NCBI RefSeq assembly: GCF_010669125.1
Contig: NZ_CP048630.1
Span: 3,148,501 to 3,212,500, forward strand
Source: Ancylobacter pratisalsi
Lineage (GTDB): Bacteria; Pseudomonadota; Alphaproteobacteria; Rhizobiales; Xanthobacteraceae
Direction: 5' to 3'
DNA length: 64,000 nt
The position numbers and the translations under genes were made by a program. This document shows, in pieces, positions 8,111-17,466 of the stretch (positions are counted from its first letter, which is position 1; the number at the start of each line of letters is the position of its first letter). Below the pieces are notes generated by a model. It was not told the DNA's origin. It made no database searches and saw nothing but the letters and a program-made list of their open reading frames with translations.

Positions 8111-9313
8111 ATGCGCGATGCCGAAGAGCAGGCGGCCTTTGCCCCGAGCCTGCCTTTCGCGCTGGTGTCCGACCGCGAGACCGTTGTCGGGAAGGGGTGC
8201 CTGGGCATCGTGGCGCCCGGTGCGGGCGCGCTGGAAGGGCGGGTGCGGGGCTATTTCGCCGCGCGCCCGGAAGGCCCGCGCCTGCTGCTCGGCGCGTTGC
8301 CGTTCAGTGCCGGGGCGCGGGAGCATCTGTACCAGCCCGCCGATGTGGTGCGCGGGGCCGGGCGGGCCGGCTTTGCCGCCGCTTTCCCCCCGCCCGCCCT
8401 GGTGCGGAGCCCGGTTCCCGCCCGCACCTGGACGGTGGTGCCTGAACCCCCGGTGGCGGCCTATCGCGCCGCGGTGGCGCAGGCGCTGGAGCATCTGGCG
8501 CGCGGTGATGAGGGGCTGCGCAAGGTCGTGCTGTCGCGCAGCCTGCGCCTCACCTCCGACCGGCCGATCGACTGTTTCGAGGTGCTTCGCGGCCTCGCTG
8601 AAGATCCCGCCGTCACCGCCTATTGCGTGCCGCTTGCCGCGCGCGATGGCTCGCCTGCGAGCGCACGCGTTCTGGTGGGGGCGACGCCGGAGCTTCTTCT
8701 GGCGAAGGACGGTGCGAGCGTCACCTCACGCCCGCTGGCGGGTTCCGCCCGTCGCTCGGCGGATGCGGGCGCCGACCGCGCCGCCGCGCAGGCGCTTTCC
8801 GCATCCGACAAGGACCGGCGCGAGCACCGGGAGGTCGTGACCGCCATTCTCGACCAGCTCGCCCCCTATTGCGCCGAGCTGGGTACTCCCGAGGGCACGA
8901 GCCTGACCTCCACGGCCTCGATGTGGCATCTGGGCACGCGCATCGTCGGCCGCCTGCGCGATGCGTCGGTGTCCAGCGTTGAACTGGCGGCGCGGCTGCA
9001 TCCCACCCCGGCGGTGTGTGGCACGCCGCGCGCGGCGGCGGCGAAGCTGATCGCCGAGCTGGAGGGTTATGATCGCGGTTTCTATGCCGGCGCGGTCGGC
9101 TGGTGCGAGGAAGGCGGCAACGGCGCCTGGCATGTCGCCATTCGCTGCGCCGAGATCGAGGGCGCCGGGGCGCGGCTCTATGCCGGTGCCGGCATCGTTC
9201 CCGGTTCCGATCCGGCTGGCGAGGGCGAGGAGACCGCGGCCAAATTCGCCGCGCTGCTGCGGGCGCTGGGTGTCAGCGAGCAGTACGCGGCGGGGGTGGA
9301 GGACGCGGCATGA
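8111..9313 (+). CDS. entC: isochorismate synthase
   Basis: Converts chorismate to isochorismate, the first committed step of 2,3-dihydroxybenzoate (DHB) synthesis. The 400-residue chorismate-binding protein shows [49 protein letters not shown] and [12 protein letters not shown], all characteristic of EntC/DhbC/MenF enzymes. An in-frame ATG at 8081 would add ten residues; 8111 is preferred because AGGGAG sits eight bases upstream. Its stop overlaps the next ATG by 4 bp. The following DHB genes place it in siderophore rather than menaquinone synthesis. Confidence 0.93.
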   Translation: MRDAEEQAAFAPSLPFALVSDRETVVGKGCLGIVAPGAGALEGRVRGYFAARPEGPRLLLGALPFSAGAREHLYQPADVVRGAGRAGFAAAFPPPALVRSPVPARTWTVVPEPPVAAYRAAVAQALEHLARGDEGLRKVVLSRSLRLTSDRPIDCFEVLRGLAEDPAVTAYCVPLAARDGSPASARVLVGATPELLLAKDGASVTSRPLAGSARRSADAGADRAAAQALSASDKDRREHREVVTAILDQLAPYCAELGTPEGTSLTSTASMWHLGTRIVGRLRDASVSSVELAARLHPTPAVCGTPRAAAAKLIAELEGYDRGFYAGAVGWCEEGGNGAWHVAIRCAEIEGAGARLYAGAGIVPGSDPAGEGEETAAKFAALLRALGVSEQYAAGVEDAA

Positions 9314-10953
9314 CGTCCACCACGCTGAAGCCGCTGGCGCAGGTCTGGCCCGCCGCCTTCGCCGAACGTTATCGCGCCCGCGGCTACTGGCGCGGCGAGA
9401 CCTTCACGCGGATGCTGCGTGAGAGGGCGCAGCGCCTGCCGGACCACGTCGCCGTGGTCGGTGGGGAGCAGCGCTGGACCTATGCCGAGCTGGAGAGCCG
9501 CGCCGCGCGCCTCGCCGCCGGCTTCATCGCCCTCGGTTTCCGGCCGGGTGACCGCGTGGTGGTGCAGCTGCCCAACATTCCCGAATTCCTCTCGGTGGTG
9601 TTCGCCCTGTTCCGGGCACGGCTGATCCCGGTCTACGCACTTCCCGCCCATCGCAGTGTCGAGATCGTTCATTTCGCCCGCACCGCGCAGGCGCGGGGCT
9701 ACATCATCGCCGCTCGCCACGACGGCTTCGATTACCGCACCCTGGCCGGGCAGGTGCTGGCCGAAGTGCCGGAGATCGCGCATGTCGTGGTGGTGGGCGA
9801 GGCCGGGCCGTTCACCGCTCTGGACGCGCTCTCCGGGACGGCGGCCGCGCTGCCGGAGGACGCCGACCCGTCCGAGGTGGCGTTCCTGCAGATTTCCGGC
9901 GGGTCGACGGGGCTTTCCAAGCTGATCCCGCGTACCCATGACGACTATATCTATTCGTTCCGCGCCAGCGCCGAGATCTGCGGCCTGACGCCGTCCAGCG
10001 TCTATCTCGCCGCGCTGCCGGTGACGCATAATTTCCCGATGAGTTCGCCCGGCGTGTTCGGCGCGCTTTATGCCGGTTCGCGGGTGGTGATGAGCCCCTC
10101 GCCAAGCCCGGAGGTCGCCTTCGAGCTGATCGCGCGCGAGAAGGTGACCATCACCGGTCTGGTGCCGCCTCTGGCGCTGCTGTGGTTGCAGGCGGCGGCC
10201 ACGACGACGCACGATCTTTCCTCGCTGGAAGTGCTGCAGGTCGGTGGTGCCAAGTTCATGCCGGAGGCGGCGCGCCGCGTGCGCCCGGTGCTGGGCTGCA
10301 CGCTCCAGCAGGTGTTCGGCATGGCCGAGGGGCTGGTGAACTACACCCGGCTCGACGACCCGGAGGAGACCATCGTCTCCACGCAGGGGCGCCCGATCAG
10401 CGCGGATGACGAGGTGCTGATCCTCGATGACGCCGGCAACCCCGTGGAAGAGGGCGAGCCCGGCAATCTGCTGACGCGCGGGCCCTACACCATCCGCGCC
10501 TATCACAACAATGACGGCGCCAATGCGCGTGCCTTCACTTCGGACGGCTTCTACCGCACCGGCGACGTGGTGAAGCGCACGCCCGAGGGCTACCTCGTGG
10601 TGCAGGGCCGTGCCAGCGATCACATCAACCGCGCCGGGGAGAAGATCTCGGCGGAAGAGATCGAGGACCATCTGCTCTCGCACCCCAGCGTGTTCGACGC
10701 CGCCGTGGTTTCGCTGCCCGACGAGTATCTGGGCGAGCGGTCCTGCGCCTTCGTCATCGCGCAGGGCGAGAAGCCGAAGGCGGCGGCGCTGAAGGCGTGG
10801 GTGCGCGGGCGCGGCCTCGCCGATTTCAAGGTGCCCGACCAGGTGGTGTTCGTGGACGCCTTCGAGACCACGGCGGTCGGCAAGGTGTCGCGCAAGGAGC
10901 TGCGTGCCAGCCTGCGCCGCCGCTTCCTCGAAACCGCCGACATGGAGGGCTAG
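9310..10953 (+). CDS. entE: 2,3-dihydroxybenzoate-AMP ligase
   Basis: Stand-alone adenylation enzyme that activates DHB as the acyl-AMP and loads it on the aryl carrier protein. The 547-residue product has the ATP loop [16 protein letters not shown] (about 195-210) and HNFPMSSPG, which contains the Asn typical of DHB-specific ligases. It also has [34 protein letters not shown] (A8 region) and the C-terminal catalytic Lys in VGKVSRKEL. Length equals that of EntE/DhbE. The open frame extends upstream into entC in another phase; the ATG at 9310, overlapping the entC stop, is the sensible start. Confidence 0.95.
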   Translation: MTSTTLKPLAQVWPAAFAERYRARGYWRGETFTRMLRERAQRLPDHVAVVGGEQRWTYAELESRAARLAAGFIALGFRPGDRVVVQLPNIPEFLSVVFALFRARLIPVYALPAHRSVEIVHFARTAQARGYIIAARHDGFDYRTLAGQVLAEVPEIAHVVVVGEAGPFTALDALSGTAAALPEDADPSEVAFLQISGGSTGLSKLIPRTHDDYIYSFRASAEICGLTPSSVYLAALPVTHNFPMSSPGVFGALYAGSRVVMSPSPSPEVAFELIAREKVTITGLVPPLALLWLQAAATTTHDLSSLEVLQVGGAKFMPEAARRVRPVLGCTLQQVFGMAEGLVNYTRLDDPEETIVSTQGRPISADDEVLILDDAGNPVEEGEPGNLLTRGPYTIRAYHNNDGANARAFTSDGFYRTGDVVKRTPEGYLVVQGRASDHINRAGEKISAEEIEDHLLSHPSVFDAAVVSLPDEYLGERSCAFVIAQGEKPKAAALKAWVRGRGLADFKVPDQVVFVDAFETTAVGKVSRKELRASLRRRFLETADMEG

Positions 10954-10954
10954 C

Positions 10955-11587
10955 ATGGGCCTGCCGACCATCGCCCCCTACGACCTGCCGCGCGCGGACG
11001 ACCTGCCTGCCGCGCGTGCGCCGTTCCGGCTGGAGCGCGCCCGCGCGGCGCTGCTCATTCACGACATGCAGAACTACTTCCTGCGTGTCTTCACCCCGGA
11101 CGTCGCGCCCATCGCCCCGGTGATCGCCAACATCGCGCGGCTGGCCGCCGCCGCGCGTGCCGCCGGCGTGCCGGTGTTCTACACCGCGCAGGAGGGCGGG
11201 CAGGACCGGCGCGATCGCGGCCTTCAGGCGGAACTGTGGGGGCCGGGCATGAGCTGGGCGCCCGAGCACCAGCCGATCGTCGGCGCGCTTACCCCCGAGA
11301 CGGGCGACATCGTGCTGGTGAAGCACCGCTACAGTGCCTTCCAGCGCTCGAATCTCGAGACGTTGATGCGCGCGCGCGGCCGCGACCAGCTCATCGTGTG
11401 CGGGGTCTACGCCCATATCGGCTGCACCCTGACCGCCGCCGACGCCTTCATGCGCGACATCGAGCCTTTCCTTGCCGCCGATGCGCTGGCGGACTTTTCC
11501 CGCGCCAAGCACGACCTCGCCCTCTCCTATGTGGCCGATGTGTGCGGCGTGCCGCTGACCACGACGCAGATAGTGGAGCTGCTGTGA
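10955..11587 (+). CDS. entB: isochorismatase without carrier domain
   Basis: Hydrolyses isochorismate to 2,3-dihydro-2,3-dihydroxybenzoate plus pyruvate. The 210-residue product shows the cysteine-hydrolase core: LLIHDMQNYFLR with the catalytic Asp, YTAQEGGQ, VLVKHRYSAFQRSNLE with the Lys, and CGVYAHIGC with the active Cys. In E. coli EntB and Bacillus DhbB this domain is fused to an aryl carrier domain of about 75 residues. Here the protein stops after the hydrolase domain and the carrier is a separate gene starting on the last base of this stop codon. The ATG follows the entE stop by one base. Confidence 0.95.
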   Translation: MGLPTIAPYDLPRADDLPAARAPFRLERARAALLIHDMQNYFLRVFTPDVAPIAPVIANIARLAAAARAAGVPVFYTAQEGGQDRRDRGLQAELWGPGMSWAPEHQPIVGALTPETGDIVLVKHRYSAFQRSNLETLMRARGRDQLIVCGVYAHIGCTLTAADAFMRDIEPFLAADALADFSRAKHDLALSYVADVCGVPLTTTQIVELL

Positions 11588-11877
11588 TGGCGATCGAACC
11601 CGCCGACATCCGCCGCATCGTCACCCCGGTGGCGCCGGTGACGCGCGAGAAGATGCGCGCCGACATCGCGAAGATGCTGCACGAGGACCCGGACGAGATC
11701 GGCGACGACGACAGCCTGATCGATCTCGGCCTCGATTCCATGCGGGCGATGAACCTCGTGCTGATGTGGAGCGAGGGCGGGCTGGAGCTGGAGTTCTCCG
11801 AATTTGCCGAGAACCCGACGCTGTCTGGCTGGTGGCAGCTGGTGGACGCCCGGCAGCGCGCGCGGGCGGGCGCCTGA
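11587..11877 (+). CDS. free-standing aryl carrier protein
   Basis: A 96-residue carrier that holds DHB as a thioester on a phosphopantetheine arm. The attachment site is Ser51 in LIDLGLDSMRAM. The preceding EKMRADIAKMLHEDPDEIGDDDSLIDLG matches helix I and loop of EntB/DhbB/VibB carrier domains in short pieces. The ATG at 11587 shares its A with the isochorismatase stop; a GTG three bases earlier is also in frame. The split from the isochorismatase makes the assembly line modular. It needs a phosphopantetheinyl transferase that is not in this window. Confidence 0.93.
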   Translation: MAIEPADIRRIVTPVAPVTREKMRADIAKMLHEDPDEIGDDDSLIDLGLDSMRAMNLVLMWSEGGLELEFSEFAENPTLSGWWQLVDARQRARAGA

Positions 11878-11882
11878 TCTTG

Positions 11883-14800
11883 ATGGAACAGGGCGCCGCA
11901 TCGAGGGAGGGGGCGTATCCGCTGACCGAGGCGCAGTCCGGCCTGTGGTACGCGCAGCGCCTCGACCCGGCGAACCCGCTGTTCAACACCGGCCAGTTTA
12001 TCGAGCTTCACGGCACGCTCGACCGGCCGGCCTTCGCGGCGGCGCTGGCGCAGGCGGTGGCCGAGGCCGGGGCGTTGTCGCTGCGCATGGTCGAGACGCC
12101 GCAGGGGCCGCTCCAGTTCATCGACCCTTCGAGCCGGCCGGCGCTTGAGATCATCGACGTCTCCACCCTGCCGGACCCTCGGGCTGCGGCGCTGGAGGCG
12201 ATCGCCCGCGATATGGCGCGCGCCATCGATCCGGTGCGGGAGCCGCTCGCGCGCGAAGCGCTGTTCGTGCTCGGCCCGGCGCATCACATCTGGCAGCAGC
12301 GCGTGCATCATCTGGCCATCGACGGCTACGGGATGATCCTGCTCACCCAGCGCGTCGCCGAACTCTACAACGCCCACCGGCGCGGGGCGCCCGCCGGCAA
12401 TCCCCCGCCGGGCGTCGATGTGGTGCTGAAGGAGGACGCGGACTACCGCGCCTCGGCCCGGCGCCAGACGGACGGCGATTACTGGCGCGCCCTGTTCGCG
12501 GACCGCCCGGACGTGGTGAGCTTCACGGCGGGGGCGCCGGCCAGCGCCTTCTCGTTCCATCGCGCGGCGGCCGAGATCGATCCGCCGGCCTTCGCGGCCC
12601 TGCGCGACATCGCCGGGCGTACCTCGATCCCCTGGCCCGACATCGTCACCGCCCTGGCGGCGGCCTATCTTCAGCGCCATCTGGCGACGCCCGAAGTGGT
12701 GGTCGGCGTGCCCTACATGGCGCGGCTCGGCAGCCCGTCGGCACGGGTGGCGGCGATGCTCATGAACGTGCTGCCGGTCCGCGTGGCGGCGCCGGGAAAC
12801 CTGGCGCTGGACGCGTATCTGGCCACGGTGGCGAAGAGCCTGGTGCGCGCGCGCCGTCACGGGCGTTACCGCAGCGAACAGCTGCGCCGCGACCTCCGGC
12901 TCATCGGCGGGCAGCGCCGTCTTCACGGCCCGCTGGTCAACCTGCTGCCTTTTGACGAGACCCCGCGCTTCGACGGGCTGGACAGCCGCCTCGAAGTGCT
13001 CTCCACCGGGCCGGTGGAGGACATTACCTTCACCTTCCGTCTGCACGGCGCGGAAGGGCTGCGGCTCGAAGTCGACGCCAATCCGGACCTCTACGGGGAA
13101 GCCGAGGTCGAGGCCCACGCGGCGCGGCTGAAGGTGTTCATCGCGCGCGCGCTCGGGGCCGACACGCTCGACGCCGTGCCGCTCGCCACGCCCGAGGAGG
13201 CCCATCGCCACGTCGTCACGCTGAACGCCACCGGCCATGCGCTGCCCGATGTCACGCTCGCCGCGCTGATCGAGCGGGCTCTCGCGGCAACGCCGCAGGC
13301 CCCGGCGCTTCGTTTTTCCGGCCGGACGATGAGCTATGGCGAGCTTGATGCCCGCGCGGGCGCGCTTGCCGGCGCGCTGGCCGAACGCGGGGTGTCGCGC
13401 GGCGACATCGTCGCGGTGGCGCTGCCGCGCTCGTTCGAGCTGGTCGTCGCGTTGATCGCGATCCTGCGCGTGGGCGCGGCCTATCTGCCGCTGGATCTCA
13501 CCCATCCCGATGAGCGGCTCGGGCGCATTCTCGTCTCCGCCGCGCCGCGCCTGGCGCTGAGCCGCGCACCGGACCTGCCGCGTTTTGCCGGCAGGGTCGA
13601 TGTCCTCGCCCCGGAGGACTGGCCGGCCGCGCCCTCCCTTGGAACGCCCGCCCTTGCAGCGCCCGCCCTCACGCCGCCGGAGCCGGACGACGCGGCCTAT
13701 GTGATCTACACCTCGGGCTCGACCGGGGAACCCAAGGGTGTCGTCATCGAGCACCGGGCCATCGTCAACCGGCTGGAATGGATGCGGGCGCATTACGGCT
13801 TCCAGGCCCATGACCGGATTCTGCAGAAGACCCCGGCAACCTTCGACGTCTCGGTGTGGGAGTTCTTCCTTCCCTTCCTCGCCGGCGCCTGCCTCGTCAT
13901 CGCCCCGCCCGACGCCCATCGCGATCCGGTGGCGCTGGCGCGGCTGATCGTCGACGAGGGCGTGACCACGGCCCATTTCGTGCCGTCCATGCTCGCCGCC
14001 TTTCTCGCCGAGCCAAGCGTCGCCGAGCCAAGCGTCGCCGAGGCCAGCGTCGCGAAGCCACCCGTGAAGGGGTTTGGCCTGACGCGCGTGTTCTGCTCGG
14101 GCGAGGAACTGCCGGCGGAGCTGCGCGCGCGCTTCCACCGCACGCTGGCGGCGGAGCTGCACAATCTTTATGGGCCGACCGAGGCGGCGGTGGATGTCAG
14201 CTACTGGCCCGCGGGGCCGGACGATCATTCCCGCCCGGTGCCGATCGGCTTTCCGGTGTGGAACACGCGGCTCTATGTGCTGGACGATCGCGGCCGGCCC
14301 CAGCCGCCGAATGTGCCCGGCCATCTCTTCCTGGCCGGGGTGCAGCTCGCGCGCGGCTATCTCGGCCGGCCCGATCTCACCCGCGAACGCTTCGTTCCCG
14401 ACCCCTTCGTGCCGGGCGAGCGGATGTACCTCACCGGCGACCTCGCCTTGTGGCGGACGGACGGCGCTGTGGTGTTTCTCGGCCGCTCGGACCACCAGAT
14501 CAAGATCCGGGGCCTGCGCATCGAGCTTGGCGAGATCGAGGCGGCGGTGATGTCCTGCGCGCGGGTACGGCAGGCCGCGATCCTTGCCCGCGAGGATGGC
14601 GGTGTGAAGCGCATCATCGCCTATGTCGTGCCTGAGCCCGGCATGGATGAGCAGAGCCTGCGCACCGATCTCGCCACCCATGTCGCCGCGCGGGTGCCGG
14701 ACTATATGGTGCCGGCCGCCTTCGTGGCGCTGGACGCGCTGCCCGTCACCGCGAATGGCAAGCTCGACCGCGCGGCACTGCCGGCGCCGGACTTCACCGG

Positions 14801-15911
14801 TTCGGGCCAGCGCCCGCCGCACACTCCCACCGAGCACCGTCTCGCCGCCCTGTTCGCCGAGCAGCTTGGCAGCGAGGGGCCGATCGCGGCGGAGGATGAT
14901 TTCTTCTCGCTCGGCGGGGATTCGCTTCAGGCCGTGGCGCTGCTGCTGCGCGTGCGCGAGGCGTTCGGCTGCGATCCTGGCCTCGGCGCGCTGTTCGCCC
15001 AGCCCACCCTGGCGGGTTTCGCCGCGCTGATCGACGCCGAGGCCGGCGAGGCCGATGTCGGGCAAACCACTATCGGGAAGCCCGAGGCGGGACTGGGACC
15101 GCTCATCACCCTGGTCGAGGCAGATGCCGACCTTCCCCCGCTCTTCGCCATTCATCCCGCCGGCGGGATTTCCTGGTGCTATGGCCGGCTGGCGCGTTCG
15201 CTGTCGCCGCGCCGCACGGTCTATGGCGTGCAGGCGCCCGCTCTGGCGCCGGGCATTACGCCGCCCGCGCGCATGGAAGACCTCGCCGCCGACTATGTCG
15301 CCCGCATCCGGACCGTCCGTCCGCAGGGGCCGTACCATTTGGTCGGCTGGTCGGTGGGGGGCATCATCGCACAGGCGATGGCGGTGCAGCTGCGCGAGGC
15401 CGGCGCTGAGGTCGGGGTGGTTGCGATGCTCGACGCCTACCCCGCCGATGTCTGGCGCGGCGAGCCTGATCCGGGCGAGAACGGCGCGCTGAAGGCGCTG
15501 ATCGCCATTGCCGGCCACGACCCCGACCGCCTGCCGGGGCTCGCCCTGACGCGCGAATCGGTGCGGGTCTTCCTGCGCGCCACCGACAGCCCGCTGGGCC
15601 AGTTGCCGGATGCGGCGCTTGACGGCGTGGTGCGGGTGGTCGCGGGCAACAACCGGCTGGTGCGCGGCCATCACCATCGTCGCTACGACGGCACGCTCCT
15701 GCATTTTCGCGCGGCGCTTGATCATGCGGGCCGCGATCTCTCGCCGGCGCAGTGGAAAAGCTATGCCCGGCATGTCGAGGTGATCGACATTGCCGCGCTT
15801 CACGCCCATCTCACCGGCCCGCAAGCGAGTGCCGCCATCGCCCCCCTGCTGGGGCAGGCGCTGGCAATGGCCGAACAGGGAGAGCAACAGCCATGCGTGA
15901 CAGCGGTCTGA
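11883..15911 (+). CDS. entF: enterobactin-synthase-type NRPS (C-A-T-TE), predicted serine-activating
   Basis: The 1342-residue synthetase condenses DHB with an amino acid and cyclises the product. The condensation domain (about 1-430) has HHLAIDG near 142. The adenylation domain (about 445-970) has YTSGSTGEPKG near 607, FDVSVWEFF, HFVPSML, VFCSGEE, NLYGPTEAAVDVS, LTGDLALW, IKIRGLRIELGE and NGKLDRA. The thiolation Ser1014 lies in SLGGDSLQ. The thioesterase (about 1085-1342) has Ser1157 in GWSVGG and probable His1297. Reading the ten specificity positions against EntF by eye gives D-V-W-H-F-S-L-V-D-K, the serine code. No strong Shine-Dalgarno is visible; the ATG lies five bases after the carrier stop, so re-initiation is likely. 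A four-unit 15-bp repeat lies in the A domain. Confidence 0.95.
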   Translation: MEQGAASREGAYPLTEAQSGLWYAQRLDPANPLFNTGQFIELHGTLDRPAFAAALAQAVAEAGALSLRMVETPQGPLQFIDPSSRPALEIIDVSTLPDPRAAALEAIARDMARAIDPVREPLAREALFVLGPAHHIWQQRVHHLAIDGYGMILLTQRVAELYNAHRRGAPAGNPPPGVDVVLKEDADYRASARRQTDGDYWRALFADRPDVVSFTAGAPASAFSFHRAAAEIDPPAFAALRDIAGRTSIPWPDIVTALAAAYLQRHLATPEVVVGVPYMARLGSPSARVAAMLMNVLPVRVAAPGNLALDAYLATVAKSLVRARRHGRYRSEQLRRDLRLIGGQRRLHGPLVNLLPFDETPRFDGLDSRLEVLSTGPVEDITFTFRLHGAEGLRLEVDANPDLYGEAEVEAHAARLKVFIARALGADTLDAVPLATPEEAHRHVVTLNATGHALPDVTLAALIERALAATPQAPALRFSGRTMSYGELDARAGALAGALAERGVSRGDIVAVALPRSFELVVALIAILRVGAAYLPLDLTHPDERLGRILVSAAPRLALSRAPDLPRFAGRVDVLAPEDWPAAPSLGTPALAAPALTPPEPDDAAYVIYTSGSTGEPKGVVIEHRAIVNRLEWMRAHYGFQAHDRILQKTPATFDVSVWEFFLPFLAGACLVIAPPDAHRDPVALARLIVDEGVTTAHFVPSMLAAFLAEPSVAEPSVAEASVAKPPVKGFGLTRVFCSGEELPAELRARFHRTLAAELHNLYGPTEAAVDVSYWPAGPDDHSRPVPIGFPVWNTRLYVLDDRGRPQPPNVPGHLFLAGVQLARGYLGRPDLTRERFVPDPFVPGERMYLTGDLALWRTDGAVVFLGRSDHQIKIRGLRIELGEIEAAVMSCARVRQAAILAREDGGVKRIIAYVVPEPGMDEQSLRTDLATHVAARVPDYMVPAAFVALDALPVTANGKLDRAALPAPDFTGSGQRPPHTPTEHRLAALFAEQLGSEGPIAAEDDFFSLGGDSLQAVALLLRVREAFGCDPGLGALFAQPTLAGFAALIDAEAGEADVGQTTIGKPEAGLGPLITLVEADADLPPLFAIHPAGGISWCYGRLARSLSPRRTVYGVQAPALAPGITPPARMEDLAADYVARIRTVRPQGPYHLVGWSVGGIIAQAMAVQLREAGAEVGVVAMLDAYPADVWRGEPDPGENGALKALIAIAGHDPDRLPGLALTRESVRVFLRATDSPLGQLPDAALDGVVRVVAGNNRLVRGHHHRRYDGTLLHFRAALDHAGRDLSPAQWKSYARHVEVIDIAALHAHLTGPQASAAIAPLLGQALAMAEQGEQQPCVTAV
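14007..14066 (+). repeat. 15-bp tandem repeat, four units, inside the NRPS adenylation domain
   Basis: Four adjacent 15-bp units (the first two identical, GCCGAGCCAAGCGTC; the third and fourth diverged) encode AEPSV-AEPSV-AEASV-AKPPV. They fall in the loop after HFVPSMLAAF and before VFCSGEE, where EntF has an unrelated short loop. The period keeps the frame, so copy number can change without breaking the gene. Confidence 0.9.
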
Positions 15912-16669
15912 GCGGCAGGCTCGCCCTCGTCACCGGGGCGGCGGGCGGCATCGGCGCCGCCGTGGTCCGGCAACTGGTCGAGGAGGGCGCGCGCGTCGTC
16001 GCCACCGATGTGGAAGAGGCCGGCGTCGTGGCGCTCGCCGCCGAGCTCGGCAGCGCGGTCACGCCCGCCGGTCTCGACGTGCGCTCAAGCGCGAGCGTCA
16101 CGCGCCTCATCGACCACATCGAACACCACATCGGCCCCATCGACCTGCTGGCAAACGTGGCCGGTGTGCTCTCCCATGTGCCGGTGGTCGACGTGACCGA
16201 TGAGGAGTGGGAACGCGTGCTCGACATCAACGCGACCGGCGTTTTCCGGGTGTCGCGGGCGGTGGCGAGGATGATGCAGCCGCGTGGACGCGGCGCCATC
16301 GTCACGGTCAGTTCGAACGCCGCCGGCATTCCCCGCCACGCCATGGCCGCCTATGCCGCCTCCAAGGCCGCCGCGACCATGTTCACCCGCTGCCTCGGGC
16401 TGGAGCTGGCACCGCACGGCATACGCTGCAACATCGTGGCGCCGGGCTCGACATTGACCCCGATGCAGACCGGCATGTGGGCGGACGAGCACGGCGCGGC
16501 ACGGGTGATCGCGGGGTCTCCCGAAACCTTCAAGTCCGGTATCCCGTTGGGAAAGCTGGCAAAACCTGAGGATGTCGCGGACGCGGTGGTCTATCTGCTG
16601 TCCGACCGGGCCGGGCACATCACCATGGCCGACCTCTATGTCGACGGCGGCGCGACGCTGAGGGCCTGA
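15893..16669 (+). CDS. entA: 2,3-dihydro-2,3-dihydroxybenzoate dehydrogenase
   Basis: Short-chain dehydrogenase that oxidises dihydro-DHB to DHB with NAD. The 258-residue product has TGAAGGIGAAV for dinucleotide binding (about 15-25), NVAGV, the catalytic Ser-Tyr-Lys set in VSSNAAG and AAYAASKAAA, and CNIVAPGST followed by PLGKLAKPEDVADAV and VDGGATL at the C-terminus, as in EntA/DhbA. The ATG at 15893 overlaps the NRPS gene by 19 bp. Its 3' end overlaps the convergent ATPase gene by 34 bp. Confidence 0.94.
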   Translation: MRDSGLSGRLALVTGAAGGIGAAVVRQLVEEGARVVATDVEEAGVVALAAELGSAVTPAGLDVRSSASVTRLIDHIEHHIGPIDLLANVAGVLSHVPVVDVTDEEWERVLDINATGVFRVSRAVARMMQPRGRGAIVTVSSNAAGIPRHAMAAYAASKAAATMFTRCLGLELAPHGIRCNIVAPGSTLTPMQTGMWADEHGAARVIAGSPETFKSGIPLGKLAKPEDVADAVVYLLSDRAGHITMADLYVDGGATLRA

Positions 16670-17466
16670 GCTGCGGGCGCCGCATCCAGCGCGCCGTCGA
16701 CCATGATCTGCAGGAAGCCGTGCGAGCAGCGCTCGACGCGCGCCTCCACCTTGTAGACCTCGGCCAGCATGGCGGGGGTTATCGCGGCCTCCGGCGGACC
16801 ATCGGCGGCGACAGTGCCTTGTTTCAAAACGACAATTCTGTGCGCGTAGCGCGCGGCCTGGGCAATGTCGTGCAGCACGATGATGACGATGATGCCGCGT
16901 TCCTGCGCCAGTTCACGCACGAAACGCATCACCCGAAGCTGGTGGTGAATGTCGAGAGCGCTGGTTGGCTCGTCCAGCAGCAGCACGCGCGGCTCGCGGA
17001 CGATGGACTGGGCGAGAGAGGCGAGCTGGCGCTGGCCGCCGGAAAGCTCGTCGAGACCGCGCATGGCGAGATCCGAAATCCCGAGCCGTTCCAAGGTGTT
17101 GAGGGCATGCACCCGAGCTGTCGCAAGGTGGCTCGCGGTCCCGCCGGAGGACATCAGCGCACTCAGCGTGGCTTCCAGCACGGTCAGTGCCACGCGCTGG
17201 GGCAGGGCCTGCGGCATGTAGGCAACGCGGGAGGCGTGGGCGGTGACGGACAGCCCGTTCAGTTCCTCACCGTCGAGGCGGATCGTCCCCCTTGCCGGCA
17301 CGAGGCCCGCAAGTGCCCGCAACAACGTGGTTTTCCCCGCCGCGTTGGGGCCGATAAGCGCGGTGACGCCGCCCCCCTCGATCGCGGGAAGGCTGAGGTC
17401 GGCGATCACCCGGCGCCGGCCGTAACCGACTGAAATATTTTCGATTTCAAGGCGTGGATGCGCCAT
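16636..17466 (-). CDS. iron-siderophore ABC transporter, ATP-binding protein
   Basis: A cytoplasmic 276-residue ATPase of the FepC/FecE/BtuD type that powers import of the ferric siderophore. Walker A is GPNAAGKTTL (about 38-47), the signature is LDELSGGQRQLASLAQ, Walker B is VLLLDEPTSALD, and the switch His is in VLHDIAQAARYA. YGRRRVIADLSL at the start is typical of the family. The ATG shares one base with the stop of the upstream permease gene (TGATG), so the two are coupled. Its 3' end runs 34 bp into entA on the opposite strand. Confidence 0.93.
   Translation of the reverse strand: MAHPRLEIENISVGYGRRRVIADLSLPAIEGGGVTALIGPNAAGKTTLLRALAGLVPARGTIRLDGEELNGLSVTAHASRVAYMPQALPQRVALTVLEATLSALMSSGGTASHLATARVHALNTLERLGISDLAMRGLDELSGGQRQLASLAQSIVREPRVLLLDEPTSALDIHHQLRVMRFVRELAQERGIIVIIVLHDIAQAARYAHRIVVLKQGTVAADGPPEAAITPAMLAEVYKVEARVERCSHGFLQIMVDGALDAAPAAQALSVAPPST

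Noticed and set aside
11448..15887. 1479-codon open frame antisense to the NRPS
   Set aside because: It mirrors the codon-phase bias of the NRPS gene in very GC-rich DNA, has Arg/Gly/Ala-rich composition and no recognisable domain.
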